DNA of 45,514 nt from Acidobacteriota bacterium (lineage in GTDB: Bacteria > Acidobacteriota > Blastocatellia > Pyrinomonadales > Pyrinomonadaceae), in the NCBI GenBank assembly GCA_020200135.1, contig JAIVJI010000032.1, positions 66,224 to 111,737 of the forward strand. The letters run 5' to 3'. The position numbers were made by a program, and so were the translations under genes. This document shows positions 9,096 through 16,779 of the stretch, one piece after another. The notes under the pieces were generated by a model, which saw only the letters and a program-made list of their open reading frames with translations, had not been told where the DNA came from and ran no database searches. Within the stretch, counting starts at the first letter, position 1; every line of letters begins with the position of its first letter.

Positions 9096-10226
9096 GTGAA
9101 AGACCTGTCCCTCGAGAACGAGACGGAAATCGAGATCGACCTGGAAGAGATTTACCGGTCGTATCCCCTCCCGCACGCGGACGCGCCCCCGGCGACCGCG
9201 CCCACGCCCGAGGCCCCCGACCCCGCGCCAGCGACCCGCGCGCCCGCACGCGCCGCCAAAGCGTCAGCGCGCGCCGCTAAGGCGCCAGCGCGCGCCGCTA
9301 AGGCGCCAGCGCGCCCCGCCAAAGCGCCAGCGCGCGCCTCCAAAGCGCCAGCGCGCGCCTCCAAAGCGCCCCCGGCGGCTACCCAGGCGCACGCGCCGGC
9401 CGGGGCGGGGTTCCACCCCGCCATCGCTGAGATAGTCGCCCGCGTGAAACCCGCGGGCAAGCGCGAGCTGGTCGGCACGACCTTCGCGCGGCTGCTGCGG
9501 GTCCTCGACACCCTCGGCGTCATCGAGAAGGCGCTGACGCGGCCGCAGGCCGTCAAGGTCGGGTTCCTCTTCGAGGAGGTGAGGGCGCAGACCGCTTCGC
9601 TCCTCTCGCACATCACCGAGGCCGTCTCGGGCGACGCACGGCTCGGCCGCGACCTGCGCGACGTGCTCGACGGCATGCGCTTCGCCATCGGGCACGAGCT
9701 GGCCAAGGTCTTCTGCCACGAGTTCCCCGGCATCGACGCCGAGCGGGACCCCGCCTACTCGCGCGCCGACCTGAGCCGCGCTTGGGGGCTGCTGCAGAAC
9801 TGCCTCCAGCAGACGGCCATCACGCTCGCGCAAACCTTCGCGCCCGGTGTCACCGGGACGCAGCTCTTCGAGGACTACCGGAGCAAGGTCGAGAACTCCT
9901 TCACCCTCTACCGCGAGCTGAACGTCCTCAGGCAGAAGGTGCGCGCCGCCGAGCGCTCGAACGGAATCCTGCTCAAGCACTCGCTCGTCCGCCACATGGA
10001 GTACTTCCGCGAGGAGACGATGCACTTCCTCATGTACAAGGACTGGGGCGAATTCGGCCGCTACGTCGACGACGTCAAGCGCGCCTTCGAGGAGATGGAG
10101 GAGTTCGAGCGCGTGCTCCACGAGTTCTCGCAGTACCTCTCCACGCTCATCCACCACGTCGGGATGCGCCAGGTGCTGAGGAACGAGGCGCCGCCCGCGG
10201 GCGCGGACGAAAGGCCGGGTTTCTAA
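9096..10226 (+). CDS. Unknown protein: Ala/Lys/Pro heptad-repeat tail plus helical C-terminal domain
   Basis: A 376-residue protein I do not recognise. Residues 1-25 are acidic (ENETEIEIDLEEIYRSY). Residues about 49-90 are six near-perfect copies of a heptad of the type APARAAK, giving a very basic, flexible, histone-H1-like segment. Residues about 105-365 are helix-rich, with hints of a four-helix arrangement and a coiled coil near the end (YVDDVKRAFEEMEEFERVL). The GTG start at 9096 follows an AAAAGG at about 9078-9083. It lies between the actin-fold ATPase and a PilZ gene whose start is eight bases after this stop, so the latter two are surely co-transcribed. The basic tail could contact DNA, polyphosphate or a membrane; no function can be claimed. 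Confidence 0.8.
   Translation: MKDLSLENETEIEIDLEEIYRSYPLPHADAPPATAPTPEAPDPAPATRAPARAAKASARAAKAPARAAKAPARPAKAPARASKAPARASKAPPAATQAHAPAGAGFHPAIAEIVARVKPAGKRELVGTTFARLLRVLDTLGVIEKALTRPQAVKVGFLFEEVRAQTASLLSHITEAVSGDARLGRDLRDVLDGMRFAIGHELAKVFCHEFPGIDAERDPAYSRADLSRAWGLLQNCLQQTAITLAQTFAPGVTGTQLFEDYRSKVENSFTLYRELNVLRQKVRAAERSNGILLKHSLVRHMEYFREETMHFLMYKDWGEFGRYVDDVKRAFEEMEEFERVLHEFSQYLSTLIHHVGMRQVLRNEAPPAGADERPGF
9240..9365 (+). repeat. 21-bp tandem repeat, six units, inside a coding region
   Basis: Six consecutive 21-base units of the type gcgccagcgcgcgcctccaaa, each coding one APARAAK-like heptad. The last two units are identical and the others differ by a few bases, so copy number probably varies between strains by slippage. 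Confidence 0.9.
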
Positions 10227-10234
10227 ATCAGACA

Positions 10235-11008
10235 ATGTCCACCGTGGCCGACACCGCAAACGTTGAGATCATCGTCGTGGACGCCGACGCCGTGGAGCCC
10301 ATCGAGCGCCGGCGGCACGAGCGCATCAACATCTACCTGAAGGCCCGCTGGGAGGGGCTGCTCGGCTGCCACGAGGGGACGCTGAGCGACATCAGCACCG
10401 GCGGCTGCTTCATCCTCTCCGAGAGCCCGGCGACGCTCCGCGAGCTGATCCGTCTGGAGATAGAGCTGCACACGGGCGAGTGGGTCAGGGTGTGGGGCGA
10501 GGTCACGAACCAGTTCGCCGGGGTCGGCTTCGGCGTGAGGTACACCGAGTTCGAGGAGGAGGAGGAGGAGAGCACCTTCGCCCTCTCGCTCGAACAGACC
10601 AAGTCCATCAAGGCCGGCGTCGAGGCGCTGAAGAGCGTCGACGCCGCGTTCCTCGAAGCGGAGGGCGGCGGCGTCTGCGCCCCGCAGATGGCGAGGCACG
10701 AGTACAAGGCGCGGCTGCTGCTCGCGCTCCCGACGGTCAACAAGACTCTGCTCGACCTGCCCGAGTGTCAGAAGAAGACCGCGTTCCGCCTCTGCGTCCA
10801 GGCTTACGCGGACGTCTACCGCGTCTGGGGCGCTTCGGCGTGCGGGACGGTGGCCAACCCCAAAGAGTGGCTCGAAGCCTACAGGTGTCTCAAGGACAAG
10901 TACGAGGCGCCCACCGACACCACCGAGGCCATGCGGCGCGGCGACACGGCCTCCGTCCTCGTCTTCCTCCGCCAGAAGGCGCGCATCTATCTCACCTTCG
11001 CCTCGTAA
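10235..11008 (+). CDS. PilZ-domain protein with helical C-terminal extension
   Basis: A 257-residue protein. Residues about 24-110 are a canonical PilZ domain with both c-di-GMP contact motifs: an arginine-rich RRRHER entry and DISTGGCFI (D/NxSxxG). An acidic stretch EFEEEEEES follows. Residues about 150-257 form a separate helical region (KTAFRLCVQAYADVYRVWG) that I cannot assign. PilZ proteins bind c-di-GMP and pass the signal to a partner. The start ATG is eight bases after the stop of the repeat-tailed gene, and the actin-like ATPase lies further upstream, so the likely partner is one of these two. A 13-bp hairpin right after the stop ends the unit. Confidence 0.87.
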   Translation: MSTVADTANVEIIVVDADAVEPIERRRHERINIYLKARWEGLLGCHEGTLSDISTGGCFILSESPATLRELIRLEIELHTGEWVRVWGEVTNQFAGVGFGVRYTEFEEEEEESTFALSLEQTKSIKAGVEALKSVDAAFLEAEGGGVCAPQMARHEYKARLLLALPTVNKTLLDLPECQKKTAFRLCVQAYADVYRVWGASACGTVANPKEWLEAYRCLKDKYEAPTDTTEAMRRGDTASVLVFLRQKARIYLTFAS

Positions 11009-11039
11009 AGCGGGCCAAACACCTTCCCCGACTTAGCGC

Positions 11040-11072
11040 GCCGCGGGCGGCCCCTCGAAGGCCGCCCGCGGC
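11040..11072. terminator. Bidirectional terminator hairpin between convergent genes
   Basis: A perfect 13-bp stem, gccgcgggcggcc with its complement, and a 7-base loop. It lies between the ends of the PilZ gene (+) and the haloperoxidase-like gene (-). The T-run is poor on both sides. Confidence 0.6.
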
Positions 11073-11083
11073 CTCGCGCGTCT

Positions 11084-12334
11084 CTACTCCGCGCCGCGGA
11101 GCGGGCGCAAGTAGTTTTTGAAGGCCCAGCCGGCCACCTGCTTCCCCTGCTTCCGCGCCGCCTCGTCCGCGAAACGGAAGTGGATGCCGAGGTAGATGCG
11201 CGCGTCCACCACCTCCTGCGCGGCGTCCGAGAAGCGTGAGAACGTGCGCGTGTCGGCGACGGTCGGCCCCGTGTTGGTGGTCGTCAGCGAGAAGGCCATC
11301 TGGTCGGTGCCGAAGAAGTGTTCGAGCGCGTGGGTCACGGCGCTGGCGAAGGCGTTCGCGCCCGAGGTGTGGTCGGGGTAGGGCGGGGTGGTGATCAGTG
11401 GCTGCCAGCCCGCGTCGCCGGCCGTCCATGGGTTGCCGTCGGCGTCCCCTTCCCGGATGGCCGTGACCGGCCGCCAGAACACGTAGTAGTTCTTGCTGTT
11501 CCACGAGGTGATCAGCGCGTCGGCGATGGCCATGTCGGCGAGGGCGAAGAGCCGACTGCTCTCGGCAACCTCGTTGACGTGCGCGCCGGCCAGGTCGCGC
11601 AGCGCCCGGTTCCAGATGATGACGGGGTTGCCGGCCCAGAAGTGCGCCTGGTCGGTCTGCCCCGGCGTGCGCGAGCTGCCGTTCAGGGCCCCCAGCGCTT
11701 TGACCTCGTTATACTCTTTGGCGTACTCGCGGCTCGTCAGCGCGGGCGGGGGCGCGGCGAGGAACTGCGACGGCCTCGTCAGCGTGAAGGGCGTGACGTT
11801 GCCCAGCCACGGCGCGACCATCGGGGCGGCGGAGCGCCAGACGCCGAGGTCGGCGCTGCCGAAGAAGGCCGGCGGCGCGGGAGACGGGAAGCTCCCGTCG
11901 CACGCGCGCAGCGCGATGATGCCGGCGGCGGCCTTGGCCCCGACCGCCACGCCGGGGTCGGTCTCGGACAGGGCGTGGTTCGAGAGGGACTGTTGGTAGG
12001 CCGCGTCGAGCGACGCGGCCTGCGCCGGGAAGCGGCTGACGAGCACGTCGCGCGCGGCCTTGGCGGCGGCCGCCACGGGCGAGCCGGTGGCGCCCTTGAT
12101 CTCCACGTAGTACGGCTCGTAACGCCTCTCGATGGCTTGGACCGCGTCGTAGACGGCGGCGTGTACCATCGCGATGTCGAGGACGCCGGTCGGGTTCGGG
12201 CGTCCGCCCGTCAGCGTCGCCTGCACGGCGATGGCGTTCCAGTCGGCCACGACGTCGGCGCGGGCGCCGGAAGGCGCCGCGAGCATGAGGGCTAAGAGGG
12301 CGATGCACAGACAGGTCTTGTGTTTAGTTTTCAC
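11084..12334 (-). CDS. Secreted vanadium-haloperoxidase/PAP2-like enzyme
   Basis: A 416-residue protein with a clear signal peptide (KTCLCIALLALMLAAPSGARA, cleaved near residue 27). The C-terminal part shows the vanadate/phosphate-binding signature of haloperoxidases and acid phosphatases. There is K-x6-RP in KNYYVFWRP; the middle block reads YPDHTSGAN where active enzymes have PSGH; and R-x5-H appears in RIYLGIHF with an Asp following. The middle block lacks the usual catalytic His after SG (Ala instead), so classical haloperoxidase chemistry may be altered. The start is GTG with AAGGAA six bases upstream. It stands alone, convergent with the PilZ gene, and ends next to a hairpin. Confidence 0.8.
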   Translation of the reverse strand: MKTKHKTCLCIALLALMLAAPSGARADVVADWNAIAVQATLTGGRPNPTGVLDIAMVHAAVYDAVQAIERRYEPYYVEIKGATGSPVAAAAKAARDVLVSRFPAQAASLDAAYQQSLSNHALSETDPGVAVGAKAAAGIIALRACDGSFPSPAPPAFFGSADLGVWRSAAPMVAPWLGNVTPFTLTRPSQFLAAPPPALTSREYAKEYNEVKALGALNGSSRTPGQTDQAHFWAGNPVIIWNRALRDLAGAHVNEVAESSRLFALADMAIADALITSWNSKNYYVFWRPVTAIREGDADGNPWTAGDAGWQPLITTPPYPDHTSGANAFASAVTHALEHFFGTDQMAFSLTTTNTGPTVADTRTFSRFSDAAQEVVDARIYLGIHFRFADEAARKQGKQVAGWAFKNYLRPLRGAE

Positions 12335-12576
12335 GTCAGTTCCTTTCTACGGCGGGCTATGTGCCCATGAGCTTTGTCTCTGGGGTCGGGGGCGGCGGCG
12401 GCGCGCACGGCCTTTCACTTTTAATCCGTGCGACGTCGTCCCCACCGTTTAAGGCGGGAACGCGCGGCGGGAGCTGCAACGGGGGCGAGATTTTTTTTTA
12501 GCCCGGCCGGCGACGGCTGGAGGCCGCGGGGCAGTTGTGGTAATTTTCGCGTCGCCCCGCGCCGAGGACGCTGACG

Positions 12577-12944
12577 ATGAGGACGCAATCCCCGCAAGAG
12601 ATCACGCGGCTCCTGGTCGCATGGGGCGACGGCGACCAGTCCGCCCTCGAAGAGCTGGCCCCGCTCGTCCACTCGGAGCTGCGGCGGCTCGCACACCTCT
12701 ACATGGGGCGCGAGCGCCCCGGCCACACCCTGCAAACCTCCGCCCTCGTCAACGAGGCGTACGTCCGCCTGATCGACTGGAAGAACGTGCGCTGGCAGAA
12801 CCGCGCGCACTTCTTCGCCGTCTCGGCGGGGCGGTCGAGGAGGTGGCCGAGGCGCTGAAGGTCTCGAAGGAGACGGTGATGCGGGACTGGCGGCTGGCGA
12901 AGGTGTGGCTCCTGCGGGAGCTGGGGGGGGAGGCCGGGACTTGA
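12577..12944 (+). pseudogene. ECF sigma-70 factor (acidobacterial/planctomycete type) with internal deletion and frameshift
   Basis: The N-terminal 85 or so residues are an intact region 2 (EELAPLVHSELRRLAHLYM, HTLQTSALVNEAYVRLIDW, RAHFFAVSA). The frame then shifts after FFAVSA, near 12828, and stops at 12858. In another frame the sequence continues with the end of region 4 (VEEVAEALKVSKETVMRDW, then RLAKVWLLRELGGEAG) to the TGA at 12942-12944. Full-length relatives are about 185 residues, so roughly 80 codons, covering the linker and first part of region 4, are missing. The junction ctcggcgggg could reflect microhomology, since both the lost and kept sides would normally carry a tcggcg-like stretch. 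The stop overlaps the TTG start of the kinase as TTGA, the usual sigma-kinase coupling in this family. Confidence 0.85.
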
Positions 12945-15475
12945 GCGACGAGCGTTGGCGCGAGGTCGAGCGGCTGTACCACACGACACTGGAGAAGGAG
13001 GCCGGCGAGAGGCCCGCCTTCCTCGCCGAAGCCTGCGCGGGGGACGAGGGGCTGCGCCGCGAGGTCGAGTCGCTCCTCGCGTACGAAGACCGGGCCGCAG
13101 ACTTCATCGAATCGCCGGCGCTGGAGGTCGCGGCCCGGCTGCTGTCCGAGGAGCGGCGCGCGACGATGGAGGGGCAGTCCGTCGGCCACTACCGCGTCGT
13201 CTCCCCGCTCGGCGCGGGCGGCATGGGCGAAGTCTATCTCGCCGAGGACACGCGGCTGGGGCGCCGGGTCGCGCTCAAGTTCCTGCCCGCGCACCTCACA
13301 CGGGACAAGGAGCACCTGCGCCGGTTCGAGCAGGAGGCGCGCGCCGTCGCGGCACTGTCGCACCCGAACGTCTGCACCATCCACGGGGTGGTCGACGCCG
13401 GGGAGGGCCGCCACTGCATCGTGATGGAGTACGTCGAGGGCGAGACGCTGCGCGAGCGGCTCGTCGTCGCGGGGCGGATGCCAATCGGCGAGGCGCTCGA
13501 CGCCGCCGTCCAGATCGGCTCGGCCCTTGAGGCGGCGTCGAGCGCCTCGCCGATTGGCATCCGCCCCGCGACGACGAGCCGCGCGCGCGGACTCCCGGTC
13601 GATGCGCGCACGGATATCTGGTCGCTGGGCGTCGTGCTCTACGAGATGGTGACCGGGCGGCAGCCGTTCGAGGGGGCGACGCCGACCGACGTCATCATCG
13701 CAATAGCCGAGCGGGAGCCGGCGCCGCTCGCGGGGCTCGCGCCCGAGGCGCCGAGCCGGCTGGGGCGCATAGTCGGGCAGGCGCTGGCGAAAGACCGCGG
13801 GGAGCGGTACCAGACCGCGGAGGCTTTGCTGAGCGACCTGAAGCCGCTGAGGCGCGGGGTGGAGGCCGAGACCGAGGTGCGGCGCCTCGGGCGGGCGGGC
13901 GCGCCGGGCGGCCGGCGGCCGCTCACCACAAAGTTCCTGCCCCCTGACTCTGCGCGCGCGCGCCTCCTGCTGCTCGCCGCCCTCGCGGGGGCGCTCGTCG
14001 CGGCGGGGCTGGTCTACGGACTCTTCGTCCGCCCGCGCCCGGCGCCGCCGACGGAGATCAAGTCGCTGGCGGTGCTGCCGCTCGAAGACCTCTCCGGCGA
14101 TGCCTCGCAGGGCTACTTCGCCGACGGGATGACCGAGGCGCTCATCACAGACCTCTCCAAGATCGGCGCGCTGCGCGTGATGTCGCGGGCGTCGGTGATG
14201 CGTTACGAGGGGGCGCGGCGCGCGCTGCCCGAGGTCGGCCGCGAGCTGAACGTGGACGCGGTGCTGACCGGCTCGGTGGTGCGCTCCGGCGAGCGCGTCC
14301 GCATCGCCGTCCAACTAATCCACGCGGCGACGGACCGGAACCTGTGGGCCGACAGCTACGAGCGAGACCTGCGCGACGTGCTGGCGTTGCAGGGCGAGGT
14401 CACGCAAGACGTCGTCCGCGAGATCAGCATCAAGCTCACGCCGCAGGAGCAGGTGCGGTTCGGGGGCGCGCGCCCGGTCAACCCCGAGGCCTACGACCAC
14501 TACCTACGCGGGAAGTACTACCTCCACCGCCAGAGCAGGGAGAACAACGAGGCCGCCATCGCGTCGCTTGAGCGCGCCGTGGCCGCCGACCCGACCTTCG
14601 CCGCGGCACACGCCGAGCTGGCGCAGGCGTACGTGTGGAAGCTCTTCCTGTTCACACCGGGCGAGGGGCAGTGGGCGGAGAAGGCTTTCGTGTCGGCGGA
14701 GAAGGCGCTCGCCATCAACCCGGATTTGGCGGTGGCGCACCTGGCGCGCGGACGCCTCCTCTGGACGCCCGCCAACAACTTCCCACACGAAAAGGCGATC
14801 CGAGAGTACCGCCGCGCGCTCACACTGGACCCGAGCCTGGACGAGGCGCGGAATCAGCTCGCGCTCGTTTACAACCACGTCGGGGCGTTCGACGAAGCGC
14901 TCCGGGAGTTGCGGAGCGCGGTGTCTATCAACCCGAGCAATAACCTCGCACAGTACCGCATCGGCGAAACGCTCCTCTTCCGGGGGGACTACGAGCAGGC
15001 GCTGGCCTCGCTGCGCTCAGTCCCGAAGGAGGTCAACCCGTCGCTGTCCGGGCACCAGCTCGCCTGGGCGCTCTTCAACCTCGGGAGGAAGGAAGAGGCG
15101 TCGGCCATGCTGGAGCAGCTCCTGAGGGAACACCCGGAGGACAGCGGCGGCCTCTTCACCAGCGTGCAGGCGGTGCTGGCGGCCTCGGCCGGGCGAAGGC
15201 GCACCGCGGAGGAGAAGATAAAGGCCGCCGTGGAGAGGGGCGAGGGGTTCGGGCACTTCCACCACACCGCCTACCACATCGCCTGCGCCTATGCGCTGAT
15301 GGGCGAGTCCGCGCAAGCGGTCGTGTGGCTCGAGAAGGCGGCCGAGGGCGGGTTCCCGTGCTACCCGCTGTTCGAGCGGGACTCCAACCTGGACGGCCTC
15401 CGTCAGGACGCACGCTTCGCCGCCCTGCTGGCGAAGTTGAGGCGCGAGTGGGAGCACTACAAGACCATCCTGTGA
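12941..15475 (+). CDS. Ser/Thr protein kinase with TolB-like and TPR domains, catalytic core missing
   Basis: An 844-residue reading frame. Residues 1-65 are the leader common to sigma-coupled acidobacterial kinases. The kinase N-lobe follows, with glycine loop GAGGMGEVY and Lys in VALKFLP. After ALEAA the frame enters an inverted copy of upstream DNA (SSASPIGIRPATTS) and resumes at ARGLPVDARTDIWSLGVVL in the C-lobe. HRDLKPEN, DFG and the activation segment, roughly 75-80 residues, are absent, so it should be inactive as a kinase. Then comes one membrane helix (LLLLAALAGALVAAGLVYGL), a TolB-N/FlgO-like region (SLAVLPLEDLSGD, YFADGMTEALITDLSKIG) and six or more TPR units to the end. The TTG start is inferred from the TTGA overlap with the sigma gene. 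The remaining frame is open throughout. Confidence 0.85.
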   Translation: MSDERWREVERLYHTTLEKEAGERPAFLAEACAGDEGLRREVESLLAYEDRAADFIESPALEVAARLLSEERRATMEGQSVGHYRVVSPLGAGGMGEVYLAEDTRLGRRVALKFLPAHLTRDKEHLRRFEQEARAVAALSHPNVCTIHGVVDAGEGRHCIVMEYVEGETLRERLVVAGRMPIGEALDAAVQIGSALEAASSASPIGIRPATTSRARGLPVDARTDIWSLGVVLYEMVTGRQPFEGATPTDVIIAIAEREPAPLAGLAPEAPSRLGRIVGQALAKDRGERYQTAEALLSDLKPLRRGVEAETEVRRLGRAGAPGGRRPLTTKFLPPDSARARLLLLAALAGALVAAGLVYGLFVRPRPAPPTEIKSLAVLPLEDLSGDASQGYFADGMTEALITDLSKIGALRVMSRASVMRYEGARRALPEVGRELNVDAVLTGSVVRSGERVRIAVQLIHAATDRNLWADSYERDLRDVLALQGEVTQDVVREISIKLTPQEQVRFGGARPVNPEAYDHYLRGKYYLHRQSRENNEAAIASLERAVAADPTFAAAHAELAQAYVWKLFLFTPGEGQWAEKAFVSAEKALAINPDLAVAHLARGRLLWTPANNFPHEKAIREYRRALTLDPSLDEARNQLALVYNHVGAFDEALRELRSAVSINPSNNLAQYRIGETLLFRGDYEQALASLRSVPKEVNPSLSGHQLAWALFNLGRKEEASAMLEQLLREHPEDSGGLFTSVQAVLAASAGRRRTAEEKIKAAVERGEGFGHFHHTAYHIACAYALMGESAQAVVWLEKAAEGGFPCYPLFERDSNLDGLRQDARFAALLAKLRREWEHYKTIL
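13450..13588. repeat. Near-perfect long inverted repeat inside the kinase gene
   Basis: Arms 13456-13507 and 13531-13582 are perfect reverse complements (52 bp), separated by 23 bases. With one mismatch they extend to 13450-13507 and 13531-13588 (58 bp). The left arm is normal kinase coding sequence; the right arm replaces the catalytic loop to activation segment. The reading frame is kept. Confidence 0.97.
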
Positions 15476-15493
15476 CGTGCGACGGGGCCGCGC

Positions 15494-15524
15494 TCAAGTC
15501 CAGTACGCGCGGTCGAGCGAGCGG
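15494..15524 (+). repeat. Left 31-bp direct repeat flanking the restriction-modification cassette
   Basis: Identical over 31 bases to 17686-17716, which is the 3' end of comM including its stop codon. It lies 18 bases after the kinase stop. Just inside it, cctcactt (15527-15534) and aagtgagg (15599-15606) form an inverted pair, as found beside some recombination sites. Confidence 0.95.
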
Positions 15525-15615
15525 CACCTCACTTATCACTGGACACTGTCTGGCGTTCAAATGTCTCGTTTGATTAAGTAGTAGGTGGATTGATGCAAAA
15601 GTGAGGGCAGGGGCG

Positions 15616-16779
15616 CTACTCTTGCGCGTCGGGTGACTGAGAAACGCCCGTCTCCGTGGCGACCCGTAGCGCCAGGAATGCCTCCTTCAGCGCGGGGTTG
15701 ACTGCGCTGTCGGGTTCGTCCATCACCAGCACCTGATAGGCTTCGAGAAACTGCATACGGACGCGGTAAAACAGGTGCAGGAAGTGACGCAGGAAGCCAA
15801 GACAGTCAAGGATGACAAATTCGACTCCCACCCGGGCGTGCATCGCCGCAGCATACTCACGCACATCCTCGTCAATCCGCTCGGTCGTTACGAAGATGTA
15901 ATTATCCACCCTCTGTGAAGAGGTGGCTAGCTTCAGCAGGGCTATGTCAATGTCTTCACGCGTGACGCGCTTCGCCTTCATCTCGTATGCGGTCACAACG
16001 TCCCGGTCATCCTTCAGGGCGATCTCAACATCCCCCAGCGCCCCGGTCTGTTTGTCGGCTGCGTTGTGGCCCCGCAGTGGTAAGTGGTACTCGCCTAAGC
16101 GGTCTTGCGCGGCTTGGTAGGCTGCGGCCACGACTAGCACCGGTAGGCGCGACGCTCTGGGCAGCGCCATGTGCTGTTGTAGCAGGGTGACGATACTTTC
16201 GGCCGGTAAGGCCGAGTCACCCGCCGTTGCTTTGAGGGTGGCAGAGAGAGTTTCGACGCGCTGCCGTCTTTCCTCCTTGATAACCAACAGCCAGCGGATA
16301 ATCTCGGCTAAAACGTCCCCGGCCGCGAGCGTGCCATTGTGGACTACCGTTATAAGTCTGACGATGATGTCGTAAAGCGCCCTAGGGCGGCCGATGAGTT
16401 GAACGCCCGGCTTTATCATCGCCGTGTTAGTCCTGAAGGCGGGCGTAAGAAAGGCGCTCGTCGCATTGAGGGGTAGTTCGTGCCCGAAAGCGAACGGCGC
16501 GACGAACATCTCGTCGTAGTGACGGCCTGAGTAGATACCGGCGCCTCCGATCTCCGTATATGGCTTGCGAATGTCTAGCGATGGGTCTGAGAGCTTCGCC
16601 AGAAGACATGCCATCAGGAATCGCGTCCCGGCCTGATTAGAGCAGCGGCAGACGAACTCAATATCGACTACAACTTGGGGACTGTCTAACAAAGGGTTAC
16701 TCAGACTCGCCGCAGCACGGTCGTATGCTAAAGCAAGGACGCTTGCCGGTGAGACTCTTGCGGGGCGCTTGGTTGGCAT
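15616..16779 (-). CDS. Type II restriction endonuclease, SacI-family-like
   Basis: A 387-residue protein. The pattern RFLMACLLAKLSDPSLDIRKP and YTEIGGAGIYSGRHYDE, then LPVLVVAAAYQAA, HNAADKQTGALGDVEIAL and TAYEMKAKRVTREDID, resembles proteins annotated as SacI-family restriction enzymes. E-x-K in YEMKAKRV, with the preceding acidic GDVEIAL, looks like a PD-(D/E)xK nuclease core. It overlaps the adenine methyltransferase gene by 52 bases (16728-16779), the compact arrangement of a restriction-modification pair with the methylase translated first. Base composition is visibly less GC-rich than the neighbours. The recognition site cannot be read from sequence; the real SacI system uses a cytosine methylase, so specificity is open. 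Confidence 0.75.
   Translation of the reverse strand: MPTKRPARVSPASVLALAYDRAAASLSNPLLDSPQVVVDIEFVCRCSNQAGTRFLMACLLAKLSDPSLDIRKPYTEIGGAGIYSGRHYDEMFVAPFAFGHELPLNATSAFLTPAFRTNTAMIKPGVQLIGRPRALYDIIVRLITVVHNGTLAAGDVLAEIIRWLLVIKEERRQRVETLSATLKATAGDSALPAESIVTLLQQHMALPRASRLPVLVVAAAYQAAQDRLGEYHLPLRGHNAADKQTGALGDVEIALKDDRDVVTAYEMKAKRVTREDIDIALLKLATSSQRVDNYIFVTTERIDEDVREYAAAMHARVGVEFVILDCLGFLRHFLHLFYRVRMQFLEAYQVLVMDEPDSAVNPALKEAFLALRVATETGVSQSPDAQE

Noticed and set aside
7905..9176. A 423-codon open frame antisense to the actin-like gene
   Set aside because: The sense frame has actin-fold motifs and a strong ribosome site; the antisense has none.
15476..15615. A transposase or integrase remnant beside the left repeat
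   Set aside because: The 140 bases hold no recognisable coding fragment, only the repeat and a short inverted pair.
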